In this document: positions 17,632 to 26,451 of the stretch, in pieces | How positions within the stretch are numbered: the stretch's first letter is position 1 | Layout: every line of letters begins with the position of its first letter | DNA from: Pseudomonas fluorescens | Lineage (GTDB): Bacteria; Pseudomonadota; Gammaproteobacteria; Pseudomonadales; Pseudomonadaceae | NCBI RefSeq assembly: GCF_000802965.1 | Contig: NZ_JSAK01000038.1 | Span: 1 to 64,000 of the forward strand | Length of the DNA stretch: 64,000 nucleotides | Reading direction: 5' to 3' | Notes under the pieces: model-generated | What the model saw: the letters and a program-made list of their open reading frames with translations, nothing else | Told to the model about the DNA's origin: nothing | Databases searched by the model: none | Translations under genes and position numbers: made by a program

Positions 17632-19433
17632 GCCAATTGTCCTGTGCTGTGCAGGAAGCAAGAGACGCTGCGTCCGGCCTCACTCATCGGCAGGGGCATC
17701 GACTGGCGGCAAATATCCATTACCCTGCTGCACCGCGGGTTGAAACGGCAGCCCTTAGGCATGTTGCCGGCCGATGGCACCATTCCGGGAATTCCCGCCA
17801 GACTTCCAGGGAGCATGTCCGGTCGCGGGATACAGCCAATCAACGCGCTGGTGTAAGGGTGTCGCGGGTTGTCGAAAATGGTCGCCACCGGGCCGTATTC
17901 GATTACTTGCCCGCAATACATCACGGCGACGCGGTCGCAGGTTTGGGCAACGACGCCCATATCATGGTTGATCAACACCAAACCAAGGCCGCGTTCCCGA
18001 ACGAGCTGGACCAGAAGCCGAATGATTTGGGCCTGGACAGTCACATCCAGCGCAGTGGTCGGTTCATCGGCAATCAGTAGATCGGGATAACCGGCGAGGG
18101 CAATGGCGATCACGATTCGCTGGCGCATTCCGCCAGACAGTTGGTGTGGAAACAGGTCGTAGGCGAGCGCCGGATTGGGAATGCGCATGCGATCCATCAG
18201 TTCGACTGAGCGAGCTTTCGCGGCGTGCCGATTGAGGTGCAAATGCAATTGTGAGACCTGGTCGATTTGCCTGCCGACGCGAACCACCGGGTCGAGGGAC
18301 GTCATGGGGTTTTGCGTGATGAGCGCGAGCCGCCCGCCGCGTAACGCGCGATAACCACGTTCGTCCAGAGTCGTAAGCTCGATGCTGTCGAAGCGGATGC
18401 TGCCGGACTTGACCCGTCCACCTATCAGCGGCAGCAGACCCATGATGCTCATCGCTGTCATGGACTTGCCCAAGCCGGAATCACCGACGAGCCCGACGAT
18501 CTCACCTTTATCGAGGTCCAGGTCGACCCCGGACAACGGCTCGTACGGCCCGAAACCGATCTTTAATTTTTTTTGGTCAATAGAATGGGCTAAGTGACTC
18601 CTCGTTTGTGCCTTGATATCCAAGGCATGCAGCACACCCTCTCCAAAAAAATTGATGAAAATCACGGAGAGGGCGATGAGTGCACCTGGCAATAAAATGA
18701 CCCAGGGCGCGCTGAACAATTGTGCGGAGCCGGTGCTCATCATGGCCCCCCAACTAGGAACCGGCGGTTGCACGCCCATGCCAAAAAAGCCAAGCGTCGC
18801 CTCAAGCAGGATCGCGTTGCCGGTCGACAACATGGCAACGACGATCACCGGGGCTACCACGTTCGGTAGCAATCGCCGCATGATGATATGAGTGGGTCCT
18901 GCGCCCAAGCTCAGGCTTGCCTCCACGAATGTCTGGCGTTTCAAGCTTTTGATCTGGGTGCGGGTCAGACGCGTGAATTGCGCGAGGTAGGCGATGCTGA
19001 TTGCGAGGACCGTACTGGACGAGCCGGGGCCGATGATGGCCACGATCAACAACGCGAGGACAATTTCCCGGAAGCTCCAGGTCAGATCGATGATCGACAT
19101 TACGATCCGATCCAGGCGGCCGCCGACATAGCCGCAAATGGCGCCGATCAGTATGCCGACGGTGACTGAAAGACTAATGGCGACCAGTGAAACGCTGAGC
19201 GAGGTCCGGGCACCAAAAATGACCCGCGAAAGCATGTCCCGGCCGAATTCGTCGTTGCCGAACCAATGTGCGGCAGAAGGTGCCTGGGCGGTAATGGAAA
19301 GGTTTTGCAAGTCATAAGGGTAGGGCGCCAGCCAGGAGGCGGTGCAAGCAATGAGGATCAGGATCAGCAGCGCTACACCGGAGAGTGCTGAACTGAACGT
19401 TGGCATCAGCGCCGCGATGTTGCTGCGAGGCAA
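17628..19433 (-). CDS. Fused permease-ATPase of a dipeptide-type ABC transporter (DppC-DppD)
   Basis: One 601-residue frame joins two normally separate proteins. Residues 1-275 are a DppC/OppC-type permease: membrane helix LSGVALLILILIACTASWLA, then HWFGNDEFGRDMLSRVIFGA and the EAA-loop-like EASLSLGAGPTHIIMRRLLP. Residues about 290-601 are a DppD-type ATPase: Walker A GDSGLGKSM, Q-loop ITQNPMTSLDP, signature LSGGMRQR, Walker B LLIADEPTTALD, and the C-terminal GCRFNPRCS cysteines. No stop or frameshift lies at the junction (around 18600). The gene starts six bases after the dppB stop and overlaps dppF by four bases. Natural fusions of this kind occur in some transporter subfamilies; here the fusion ties membrane and motor halves in one chain. 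Confidence 0.93.
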   Translation of the reverse strand: MPRSNIAALMPTFSSALSGVALLILILIACTASWLAPYPYDLQNLSITAQAPSAAHWFGNDEFGRDMLSRVIFGARTSLSVSLVAISLSVTVGILIGAICGYVGGRLDRIVMSIIDLTWSFREIVLALLIVAIIGPGSSSTVLAISIAYLAQFTRLTRTQIKSLKRQTFVEASLSLGAGPTHIIMRRLLPNVVAPVIVVAMLSTGNAILLEATLGFFGMGVQPPVPSWGAMMSTGSAQLFSAPWVILLPGALIALSVIFINFFGEGVLHALDIKAQTRSHLAHSIDQKKLKIGFGPYEPLSGVDLDLDKGEIVGLVGDSGLGKSMTAMSIMGLLPLIGGRVKSGSIRFDSIELTTLDERGYRALRGGRLALITQNPMTSLDPVVRVGRQIDQVSQLHLHLNRHAAKARSVELMDRMRIPNPALAYDLFPHQLSGGMRQRIVIAIALAGYPDLLIADEPTTALDVTVQAQIIRLLVQLVRERGLGLVLINHDMGVVAQTCDRVAVMYCGQVIEYGPVATIFDNPRHPYTSALIGCIPRPDMLPGSLAGIPGMVPSAGNMPKGCRFNPRCSRVMDICRQSMPLPMSEAGRSVSCFLHSTGQLA

Positions 19434-19439
19434 GGGAGG

Positions 19440-19723
19440 TCATTGTGTGGAGTCCTCGCGTTGGCCCGGATCCATCGCGGCTTGCAGCAGATCACCCAGC
19501 AGCGTGCCGAGCATGACGGCAATAGCCAGGAGTAGCAGGCAGCCCTGGATCAGCGGATAGTCACGCTGCGCCAAAGCGCGGATCAGAAGTGACCCCAATC
19601 CCGGCCGGGCAAATACATACTCCACCGTCACCGAGCCGCCGACGATAAGGCCGATACGCAAACTCAGAATCGTCAACAGGTCCGCGCAGGACATCGCAAA
19701 GGTGCCAGGTAACATGTATGAAC
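19440..19723 (-). pseudogene. Truncated dppB-type permease (C-terminal third only)
   Basis: The minus frame reads the last 95 or so residues of a DppB/OppB permease: PGTFAMSCADLLTILSLRIG, then VGGSVTVEYVFARPGLGSLL and LIRALAQRDYPLIQGCLLLL, ending in MDPGQREDSTQ. A DppB is normally about 310-330 residues, so the N-terminal 200 or more are missing. The sequence changes abruptly at about 19722, where remains of a higB gene begin on the other strand. Without DppB the transporter lacks one of its two permease halves, so it is probably inactive unless another DppB substitutes. The operon promoter has also been lost. Confidence 0.85.
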
Positions 19724-19849
19724 CGGGTATGCGCCTGTGCCCGTTCAAGGGTGAGTTGACCGCTTTCTGGTGGGGCAGCGTGTCAGTCAACTGGGGGGAT
19801 ATTGGCACTGATGTGAAGCAGATCAATTACCCCGAGTACCACTCACAGG
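19723..19849 (+). pseudogene. higB-type toxin remnant (3' end)
   Basis: In plus frames this reads PGMRLCPFKGELTAFW, then SVSVNW and DIGTDVKQINYPEYH. That matches the C-terminal part of HigB/RelE mRNA interferases, which typically read RLHPLKGELAGFWSVSVNGN and end in VDYQDYH. The start is missing and small insertions disturb the frame. It directly precedes the higA remnant, as in intact modules. Confidence 0.65.
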
Positions 19850-19859
19850 ACAACGACAG

Positions 19860-20048
19860 ATGCCTAAGCAAAATCCTCCCCACCCAGGGAAGGGGCTCCG
19901 CGAGGACGTACTGTCTGAGATCAAAATGATCGTGACAGCATTGGCCAAACACCTCGGTTATTCCAGGGTGCACCTGTCCAAGGTGATGCACTGCCGCGCA
20001 GCAATTAGCGCCGACCTCACCGGGCGCCGGTTTTTTTGCAATATTTAG
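19860..20048 (+). pseudogene. higA: higA-type antitoxin remnant (5' end)
   Basis: This frame starts MPKQNPPHPGKGLREDVLSE and continues VTALAKHLGYSRVHLSKVMH and ISADL, the helix-turn-helix region of the HigA/VapI antitoxins. After about 50 residues the likeness ends and a few unrelated residues lead to a stop, so roughly the last half is missing. A ribosome site AGGACA stands before the ATG. Together with 19723-19849 it marks a broken higBA module that lies against the truncated dppB. Confidence 0.75.
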
Positions 20049-20248
20049 TGCGTTGTCATTGGACTAGTAAAAAAATGTCATATTGGGGTTTGAGTTGGGA
20101 GGCGTCGGCGAGTAACTTGAGGCGAGCGGCGTTTAAGCGATCTGTTTTTATGCCACTACTACCGAGTAAGCTTGCGCAGCGATTTTTGATATTCCCGCAC
20201 AAATTATCAGCGAAATACTGCCGGTAGTACTACAAGGTTGCTCCCTTC
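20049..20248. other. No gene seen
   Basis: Short open frame only; the sequence is likely the remainder of the decayed higBA neighbourhood, closed by the terminator at 20249. Confidence 0.35.
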
Positions 20249-20279
20249 GACCCGGCTTGCCTTAGCGGGTCTTTTTTTT
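20249..20279 (+). terminator. Rho-independent terminator
   Basis: Stem GACCCG / CGGGTC with an 11-base loop, followed by eight T. It points in the direction of the higBA remnant and shows that a transcribed gene once ended here. Confidence 0.85.
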
Positions 20280-20501
20280 GGAAAATTAAGCACGCGTCCT
20301 AAAAAAACGCCAATTAGACCGTAAATAAATAACTGGCCCATCATAGTTGAACTGTTTGTGGCAAAAAAAATTCTGCCGAAAATGTACAGATACTGTTTGT
20401 CGACTATAAAACAAGCTAGGCTGAGATTGGATGGTTTATATGTCTATCGAAGTGCGAACAGGGATCTATGAGAGCCGTACGAGCTAATTAATGGGCCCAA
20501 C

Positions 20502-20532
20502 AAAAAGCCCTCGCACATCATTGCAAGGGCTA
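20502..20532 (-). terminator. Terminator of the small secreted-protein gene
   Basis: On the minus strand AGCCCTTGCA pairs with TGCGAGGGCT (small mismatch near the loop) and TTTTTG follows. It lies 35 bp after the stop of the gene at 20566-20763. Confidence 0.85.
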
Positions 20533-20565
20533 GGCTGTGGTTTATGAAGCTTAAGCTAATTTTTA

Positions 20566-20763
20566 TCAGCTGTTTTTAGAATTAGCTTCAACGCAAGATT
20601 TTGCTGTGTTTTGAGTCTCGTTTTTGGCCTTTTGTTTTGCGGCCTGGGCTTCTTGCACGTGAATTTCATTTTTCTCATGCAATCTATCGGCGCCATCCTC
20701 AGCAAAAGCCAAAGAACTCAATACGGACAAGAAAAGACTGCATGCAACGATAAGTTTATTCAT
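20566..20763 (-). CDS. Small secreted protein, PtrA-like N-terminus
   Basis: A 65-residue protein with a clear signal peptide, MNKLIVACSLFLSVLSSLAF, and probable cleavage after AFA. The mature part begins EDGADRLHEKNE and is a polar, Ala/Lys/Gln-rich helix with one Cys near the end. The AE.G.DR motif right after the signal peptide is typical of small Pseudomonas proteins annotated with the PtrA N-terminal domain, some of which respond to copper or other metals; the relation here is a likeness, not proof. AGGAAGG lies eight bases before the ATG and a strong terminator follows, so it is a real single-gene transcript in the periplasm. Confidence 0.75.
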   Translation of the reverse strand: MNKLIVACSLFLSVLSSLAFAEDGADRLHEKNEIHVQEAQAAKQKAKNETQNTAKSCVEANSKNS

Positions 20764-21032
20764 GAGAACGCCTTCCTAGTAGCGCCACGATATGTGGCTT
20801 GAGTTGTCAGGATATTCGTATGAACACCACCATGAAACGCCCAATACCTAAAAAAACAAGGTGACCAAATTTTATTTTTTCGAGCCCATTAAAGATATTG
20901 GTATGGCGATTTTATAAGGAATTGGATGTTTCAAGTGACCGCCTAAAAACCTATCGTATCGACGCAACCTAATCACTGACTGATGACATTATCACTGTTC
21001 AGTAGTTGCATTCAACTTGCATATACCGAGAT

Positions 21033-22231
21033 CTAAGGAAACTCTGAAAAAGACTTCCAGATTTGGTGAAATACTCGCCTCACACGAACTGAACGGTTGA
21101 GCCCGATGAAACAAATGTCCTTCGCCGATGCCGAGTACGCCGGAAAACGTAAGCAGACCCGCCGCGAGCGCTTCCTGATCGAGATGGATCAGGTGGTGCC
21201 CTGGAAGGGTATGATTGCCTTGATCGAGCCGCATTATCCGAAGGGCGACGGTGGTCGTCCGGCCTATCCGTTGCTGGCCATGTTGCGGGTTCATCTGATG
21301 CAGAACTGGTTCGGCTACAGCGATCCGGCGATGGAAGAAGCCCTTTACGAGACCACGATCCTGCGCCAGTTTTCGGGGCTGCATCTGGATCGGATTCCCG
21401 ATGAAACAACGATCCTCAACTTTCGCCGCCTGCTGGAGAAACACGAACTGGCCGGTGGGATTTTGCAGGTCATCAACGGTTATCTGGGCGATCGAGGCTT
21501 GCTGTTGCGCCAAGGCACCGTGGTCGATGCGACGATCATTCACGCGCCGAGTTCGACCAAGAACAAGGACGGCAAACGTGATCCGGAAATGCATCAAACC
21601 AAGAAAGGAAACCAATACTATTTTGGAATGAAGGCGCACATCGGTGTCGATGCCGAATCCGGCTTGGCCCATAGCCTGGTGGGCACGGCGGCGAATGTCG
21701 CGGATGTGACCCAGGTCGATCAGTTGTTGCACGGCGAGGAAACGTACGTGTCTGGCGATGCGGGTTACACGGGCGTGGACAAGCGTCCAGAGCACCAGAA
21801 CCGCAAGATGATCTGGTCGATTGCGGCGCGGCCCAGCACCTATAGAAAGCACGACAAGGAGAGTTTGATCGGTCGTCTGCGTCGCAAAATCGAATACACC
21901 AAGGCCCAGCTCAGGGCCAAGGTTGAGCATCCGTTTCGGGTCATCAAGCGCCAGTTCGGTTATACGAAAGTGCGCTTTCGTGGTCTGGCGAAAAACATCG
22001 CTCAGCAGACGACGTTGTTCGCGCTGTCGAATCTGTGGATGGTGCGAAAGCGGTTGTTGAATGCAGGAGAGGTGCGCCCGTGATGCGCGAAATGCACCGA
22101 GAAAAGGTGCGATTCAAGGAAAAGACATGAATTAAAAAGCGCCAAAGCCTGATTTTTGGCAGGTTACCGATTTTTTGAGCGCCCAATGAAGGGGGATCAA
22201 AACATCGGTGACTACTTCAGACTTTCCTTAG
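21033..22231 (+). mobile_element. IS5-family insertion sequence, apparently complete
   Basis: The element runs from the inverted repeat CTAAGGAAACTCTGAA (21033) to TTCAGACTTTCCTTAG (ending 22231); the ends match at 15 of 16 positions. It encodes a single unbroken DDE transposase. The flanks offer only a TA or a mismatched CTAA/TTAG as target duplication, so a longer duplication cannot be shown. It sits about 150 bp before an OprD porin gene, in the same direction, where it may have replaced or altered the porin promoter. Confidence 0.88.
21106..22083 (+). CDS. IS5-family transposase
   Basis: A 325-residue transposase of the IS5 family. The DDE residues are seen in GTVVDATIIHAP (first Asp), VSGDAGYTGV (second Asp) and the Glu of RAKVEHPFRVIKRQFGY. 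Domain order and length are normal and no stop interrupts it. The start MKQMSFADAEYAGK at 21106 matches relatives; the frame is also open to a TTG at 21097. It should be active if expressed. Confidence 0.95.
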   Translation: MKQMSFADAEYAGKRKQTRRERFLIEMDQVVPWKGMIALIEPHYPKGDGGRPAYPLLAMLRVHLMQNWFGYSDPAMEEALYETTILRQFSGLHLDRIPDETTILNFRRLLEKHELAGGILQVINGYLGDRGLLLRQGTVVDATIIHAPSSTKNKDGKRDPEMHQTKKGNQYYFGMKAHIGVDAESGLAHSLVGTAANVADVTQVDQLLHGEETYVSGDAGYTGVDKRPEHQNRKMIWSIAARPSTYRKHDKESLIGRLRRKIEYTKAQLRAKVEHPFRVIKRQFGYTKVRFRGLAKNIAQQTTLFALSNLWMVRKRLLNAGEVRP

Positions 22232-22380
22232 AGGCGGAATATTTTTTATATTCTCTGCTTTGCCGCGTTCAAGGCTAGATTTAAAAATAAGAGCTCCCCA
22301 GCAGCAGTTTAACCGCTGTTCTAAAAAAACTTAGCCCCTACCAAAACCAATTATTATGTAAGTCGTTACTAGGAGCACTC

Positions 22381-23637
22381 ATGTTAAATCGTAAACATCT
22401 CGCAATAGCGTGCGCTGTGTTTTCCGCAAGCACGTCTTCCGCGTTTGCTAGTGAACAATCCGATTCTAATGGGTTTTTTGAAGATAGTAATCTTCAATTG
22501 CTGTTACGCAATGCGTACTTCAATCGAGATTACAAAAATCATACTAACGATGCCAAGGTTTGGGGCCAAGGATTCATTAGTACCTTCCAGTCTGGCTTTA
22601 CCCAAGGCGTTATCGGGGTTGGTGTGGATGCTTACGGGCTGCTAGGCATTAAGCTAGATAGTGGGCGCGGTCGTAACTACACAGCATTTTTCGATACAGG
22701 TAGTGATGGTCGACCGGTCGATGATCTTTCAGAGGCGGGTGCCTTACTAAAACTGCGTATATCCAATACAGTATTGCGGTACGGTAATCAATTTCCGTTA
22801 ATACCGGTACTGGCTTATGATGACTCACGACTGCTACCCCAAGCATTCACTGGCACCTTGATCACCAGTAAAGAAATCGACGGCTTGGAATTGAATGCTG
22901 GTCGGTTCACCGCCGACAGTCCAATGGGTGACCCAGCGCGTGATCCAAACCGTCTGAAAAGTATCGATGTAGTCGGCGGTAGCTACATCGTCAATGATGC
23001 ATTAAGCGTCGCTGTTTACCACTCAGATGTAGAGGACACCTACAAGAAGTACTACGGTAACATCAACTATACGGCACCCGTTGCTGAAGCTCAGTCTCTG
23101 AACTTCGACTTCAACATTTACCGTACGGATTATGATGATGGGGCCCAGGCTGCATTGGATTTTGGTGGTGATGGAACCAACGATACCAACACCATCTGGA
23201 GCTTGGCAGCTAAGTACAGTATTGGCGCTCATGCCTTCATCGTCGCTCATCAGCGTAATAGTGGTGATGCAGGCTACGCCTATGACTATGGCGATGGTGG
23301 TAGCACTATTTACGTCGCCAACTCTTACTACTCTGACTTCAACTTGAAAGACGAAGAGTCTTGGCAGTTGAGCTACGAGTTAGATTTTGCGGATTTCGGT
23401 CTTCCAGGTCTCACCTATAAAACCGCCTATGTAAGGGGCCGCAACATTGATTCCGGTGGCGAACAGGATGGCACCGAGCGTGAATTCTTTAATCAGGTCA
23501 AATACGTCGTGCAGGACGGTACGTTAAAGGACTTGTCGCTGAAACTGCGTAACTCAATATACCGTACAGATCGTGATGTCGGCCCCAACCTGAATGAGGT
23601 CCGAGCGTTTATTGAATACCCACTGGATCTACTCTGA
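22381..23637 (+). CDS. OprD-family outer-membrane porin
   Basis: A 418-residue substrate-specific porin with signal peptide MLNRKHLAIACAVFSASTSS (cleavage after AFA). The mature start, FFEDSNLQLLLRNAYFNRDY, is the OprD-family signature, followed by WGQGFISTFQSGFTQGVIG and GVDAYGLLGIKLDSG. The last strand, EVRAFIEYPLDLL, ends without the classical terminal Phe, as in many OprD proteins. Length is normal (about 410-430). OprD proteins form monomeric channels for amino acids or aromatic acids such as benzoate or vanillate; the substrate here cannot be read. TAGGAGC precedes the ATG. An IS5 element lies 150 bp upstream. A weak GC-rich hairpin (AGCGC...GCGCT) follows the stop at about 23642. Confidence 0.93.
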   Translation: MLNRKHLAIACAVFSASTSSAFASEQSDSNGFFEDSNLQLLLRNAYFNRDYKNHTNDAKVWGQGFISTFQSGFTQGVIGVGVDAYGLLGIKLDSGRGRNYTAFFDTGSDGRPVDDLSEAGALLKLRISNTVLRYGNQFPLIPVLAYDDSRLLPQAFTGTLITSKEIDGLELNAGRFTADSPMGDPARDPNRLKSIDVVGGSYIVNDALSVAVYHSDVEDTYKKYYGNINYTAPVAEAQSLNFDFNIYRTDYDDGAQAALDFGGDGTNDTNTIWSLAAKYSIGAHAFIVAHQRNSGDAGYAYDYGDGGSTIYVANSYYSDFNLKDEESWQLSYELDFADFGLPGLTYKTAYVRGRNIDSGGEQDGTEREFFNQVKYVVQDGTLKDLSLKLRNSIYRTDRDVGPNLNEVRAFIEYPLDLL

Positions 23638-24001
23638 ACACTAGCGCTGGCTTAGCCGGGCGCTTTCGCCTTAATTTGAATGGGTGCCAAGTATTAAAAT
23701 TTGCGCCCTTCAACACACTCTTTTCGCACATTGAAATTTTGTTGATGACACAGCCAAGTGCAATATGGGGGATACTTGCCTTTTAAAGGTTCAAGCATTT
23801 GAGTCATGATACCTTGCTATCGATATTCGTCAGCCACACACCCAGCTCGGCTGACGATCTGGTCAAGTCGGTACAACGGAAGGTGATCGAGGTATTTGCT
23901 GATCAATATCCGGGTAATCAGCCCAAGGCCGTCATGCCACCATCATCGCCTGTATTGTGGCTAGGATCGGGATAATACTAGTGTGCTGTTCTCGAAATAA
24001 C
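23638..24001. other. Intergenic stretch, possible old coding DNA
   Basis: A plus-strand frame around 23845-23970 reads SADDLVKSVQRKVIEVFADQ, which looks like protein but matches nothing I can name and has no start. Nothing else is recognised. Confidence 0.35.
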
Positions 24002-24390
24002 TTACTCTATTTGCATGATCTCAAGCGCCTCGCGAGCCCGTTGGATTTTGCTCAATATTTCCTCTCCCTTTGCGTTCCAAACGTACCGGGTCGGCTGAGC
24101 ATTTCGTAGTGCCAGGAACGTTGTTATCGAGCCCTCCAGCTCGCGCACCGAGGCAAAACTACCGTCTCGTAGATACACCGTAATGTCTCGAAAAAACCGT
24201 TCGACCATGTTCATCCAAGAGCTCGACGTCGGTGTGAAGTGCATATGGAAACGTAGGTGCTTTGCCAGCCAGGCTTTCACGGCGGCGTGCTTGTGCGTCG
24301 CATAGTTATCGACGATCAGATGAAGCTGGAGATGCTTGGGTGTCTGCTTGTTGATCTTCTTGAGGAAGGCCAACCACTCTTGATGACGGT
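24002..24390 (-). pseudogene. IS630-family transposase, C-terminal fragment
   Basis: The minus frame gives the last 125 or so residues of an IS630-type DDE transposase: HLIVDNYATHKHAAVKAWLA (second Asp), then FHMHFTPTSSSWMNMVERFF (catalytic Glu) and ITVYLRDGSFASVRELEGSI. The N-terminal two thirds are missing; the likeness stops at RHQEWLAFL, where IS66 sequence begins on the other strand. The fragment is dead. Confidence 0.85.
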
Positions 24391-24473
24391 ATCCGATCCA
24401 TGAACACCACATTCAAAGCCAACTGTTGATCCGCAATGCTTTGCTCCCGATTCTTTTCTGGAGCCAGCAGCTC

Positions 24474-24833
24474 ATGATGCGACCCGACGCCAAAGTCGAA
24501 AAGGTGTACCTCTACCCCAAGCCCGTGGACTTCCGAAAATCCATCGACGGGCTGGCTGCTCTGGTCGAGCTGGATATCAAAGTCGCTGTGTTCGACCCGG
24601 TGCTTTTTGTTTTTCTGAATCGCCACCGTAACCGGGTGAAAATTCTCTACTGGGACCGCAACGGCTTCTGCCTTTGGCTCAAGCGCCTGGAATCCGAGCG
24701 ATTTAAAACATCGCCTGAGGCCACCGACGAAGTCATCGTGCTTAGCGTCCAGGAGTTGAACTGGTTGCTTGACGGTTTTGACCTGTGGCGCAACCGTCCA
24801 CATCAGGTTTTGACTCCAAGATTTGTCGCCTGA
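24474..24833 (+). CDS. tnpB: IS66-family TnpB accessory protein
   Basis: A 119-residue IS66 Orf2 (TnpB) protein: KVYLYPKPVDFRKSIDGLAA, FVFLNRHRNRVKILYWDRNG and FCLWLKRLESERF are the family hallmark. The start MMRPDAKVEKVY fits relatives; an upstream in-frame ATG at 24426 lies in the junction region. Length is normal. Its function in IS66 transposition is not well understood. The element around it is broken: tnpA is absent and tnpC is a pseudogene. Confidence 0.9.
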   Translation: MMRPDAKVEKVYLYPKPVDFRKSIDGLAALVELDIKVAVFDPVLFVFLNRHRNRVKILYWDRNGFCLWLKRLESERFKTSPEATDEVIVLSVQELNWLLDGFDLWRNRPHQVLTPRFVA

Positions 24834-24849
24834 CAGGTATAATCCGGGC

Positions 24850-26067
24850 ATGCCATCCATGCCCGACAACCTTCCTGATGACCCAGTGCTTCTCAAGCAG
24901 ATGCTGCTTGATACGTACGAAGCGCGCGCACGTGATCAGGAAGTCAAAGAGGCTTACGAGACTCATATCGTTGATCTGAAAGAACAGATCAAATTGTAGC
25001 GTGACCGTATATTTGGTCGTAAGTCCGAGCAAACGGTTGAGCCCAACACTCCGCAGTTGGCCTTGCTCAACGAGCCCGAAAGCGAGCCGATGCCTTCAAT
25101 CGGCGACGCTGACGAAGAAGTGGTTGCTCCGACTCCACGTCGTGGCAAACGCAAGCCACTGTCGGCTGATCTGCCGCGTATCGAAGTCATCCACGAACTG
25201 CCACAACATGAACTGACCTGTGTCTGCGGTTGCCGCAAGCATGTGATCAGTGAAGAAACCAGCGAACAGCTGGACATCGTGCCGATGCAGATCCGAGTGA
25301 TCAAACACATCCGCAAAGTCTACGGCTGCCGTGGTTGTGAAACGGCTCCGGTCACTGCTGATAAACCTGCTCAGTTGTTCGAAAAGAGCATGGCCAGTCC
25401 GAGCGTACTGGCAATGTTGCTGACCACCAAGTATGTTGATGGCTTACCGCTGCATCGTTTCGAAACGGTGCTGAGCCGACACGGTATCGATATCCCGCGT
25501 CAGACCCTCGCTCGCTGGGTTATCCAGTGCGGAGAGCATTTACAACCGTTGCTGAATTTGATGCGCGACCGATTGCTGGAAAGCCCGGTCATCCACTGTG
25601 ATGAAACCCGCGTCCAGGTACTGAAGGAACCGGATCGAGACCCTACCAGCCAATCCTGGATGTGGGTGCAGGCCAGCGGGCCGCCAGACCGAAAAGTCGT
25701 GCTGTTCGACTACACGTCCAGCCGTGCGCAGGACGTGCCGTTGCGCCTGCTGGAAAGTTATCGCGGCTATGTCATGACCGATGATTACGCGGGATATAAC
25801 GCGTTGGCATTGCAACCGGGCGTGGAACGTTTGGCGTGCATGGCCCATGCCCGGCGCAAGTTCGTCGACGCGCAAAAAGTGCAACCCAAGGGCAAGACGG
25901 GACGTGCTGATATCGCGCTGACGATGATCAACAAGCTGTACGGCATTGAGCGCGAACTCAAGGACACCAGCGATGAACAGCGTTTTATTAATCGCCAGGA
26001 AAAGAGCCTACCGATCCTATCCCAGTTGAAAAACGCCGTACTTCAGACCTTCCCTAGAGGAATTTGA
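24850..26067 (+). pseudogene. tnpC: IS66-family transposase (tnpC) with internal stop and lost C-terminus
   Basis: From ATG 24850 the frame encodes an IS66 transposase: leader MPSMPDNLPDDPVLLKQMLL, then QIKL, a TAG at 24997-24999 (codon 50) and RDRIFGRKSEQTVEPN in the same frame. Next come the Cys-rich zinc region and the DDE domain with VIHCDETRVQVL and YVMTDDYAGYNALA. The likeness ends at about 26055 after LKNAVLQTFP; the usual last 100 or so residues, with the DNNRAE Glu region, are missing. Both lesions make it inactive. It follows tnpB by 16 bp as in intact IS66 elements. Confidence 0.9.
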
Positions 26068-26395
26068 TTATCCGCTTGCCTGATCTGCATGGTGAGCGTG
26101 GGTGGGAGCGCATAGCGCTTCCCATTTTATTTCTTGAATCCATTCATTGGAGAAGGGTCGTATGATTTCTATGATAAAAGCCAAAAGCCACTACTTGTAA
26201 TCAAATATTAATGATCCTCTTTTTGCTAATTATCTTTTCCTGCAGCCGGCATCGGCCATTTCCGGGGCGACGATATGGTTCGTTTTGAACTGGCGCCTTA
26301 GGTATAAACAGGCTTGGCCACAGAGGGGGTATGCCGTTGACTCCAGACCTCGTGGTCAGATCAGTGGTTGAACTTCGGTGTGAGACGCGGGGTTT
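26068..26395. other. Intergenic stretch, no gene
   Basis: About 330 bases between the broken IS66 end and the catalase terminator. No open frame of interest and no IS66 right end is recognisable. Confidence 0.4.
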
Positions 26396-26432
26396 GTAAA
26401 AAACAAGGCGCCATGCTTTTGGCCCGGCGCCT
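26396..26432 (-). terminator. Terminator of the catalase gene
   Basis: On the minus strand a perfect seven-pair stem AGGCGCC / GGCGCCT with a 13-base loop is followed by TTGTTTTTT. It begins 20 bp after the catalase stop. Confidence 0.9.
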
Positions 26433-26451
26433 AGAAATTGTAACTCAGATT

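Noticed and set aside
17628..17640. Frameshift or artefact explanation for the dppC-dppD fusion
   Set aside because: The frame is continuous through a normal linker, and both halves have full-length, well-kept motifs.
20992..21930. Minus-strand 312-codon frame
   Set aside because: Antisense of the IS5 transposase, no motif or start site.
21029..22235. CTAA/TTAG as target-site duplication of the IS5 element
   Set aside because: The two flanks are complementary, not identical, so they extend the inverted repeats; only a TA duplication would be consistent.
24306..24896. Minus-strand 196-codon frame across the IS junction
   Set aside because: It is the complement of IS66 tnpB; its coding potential comes from tnpB, not from a minus-strand gene.
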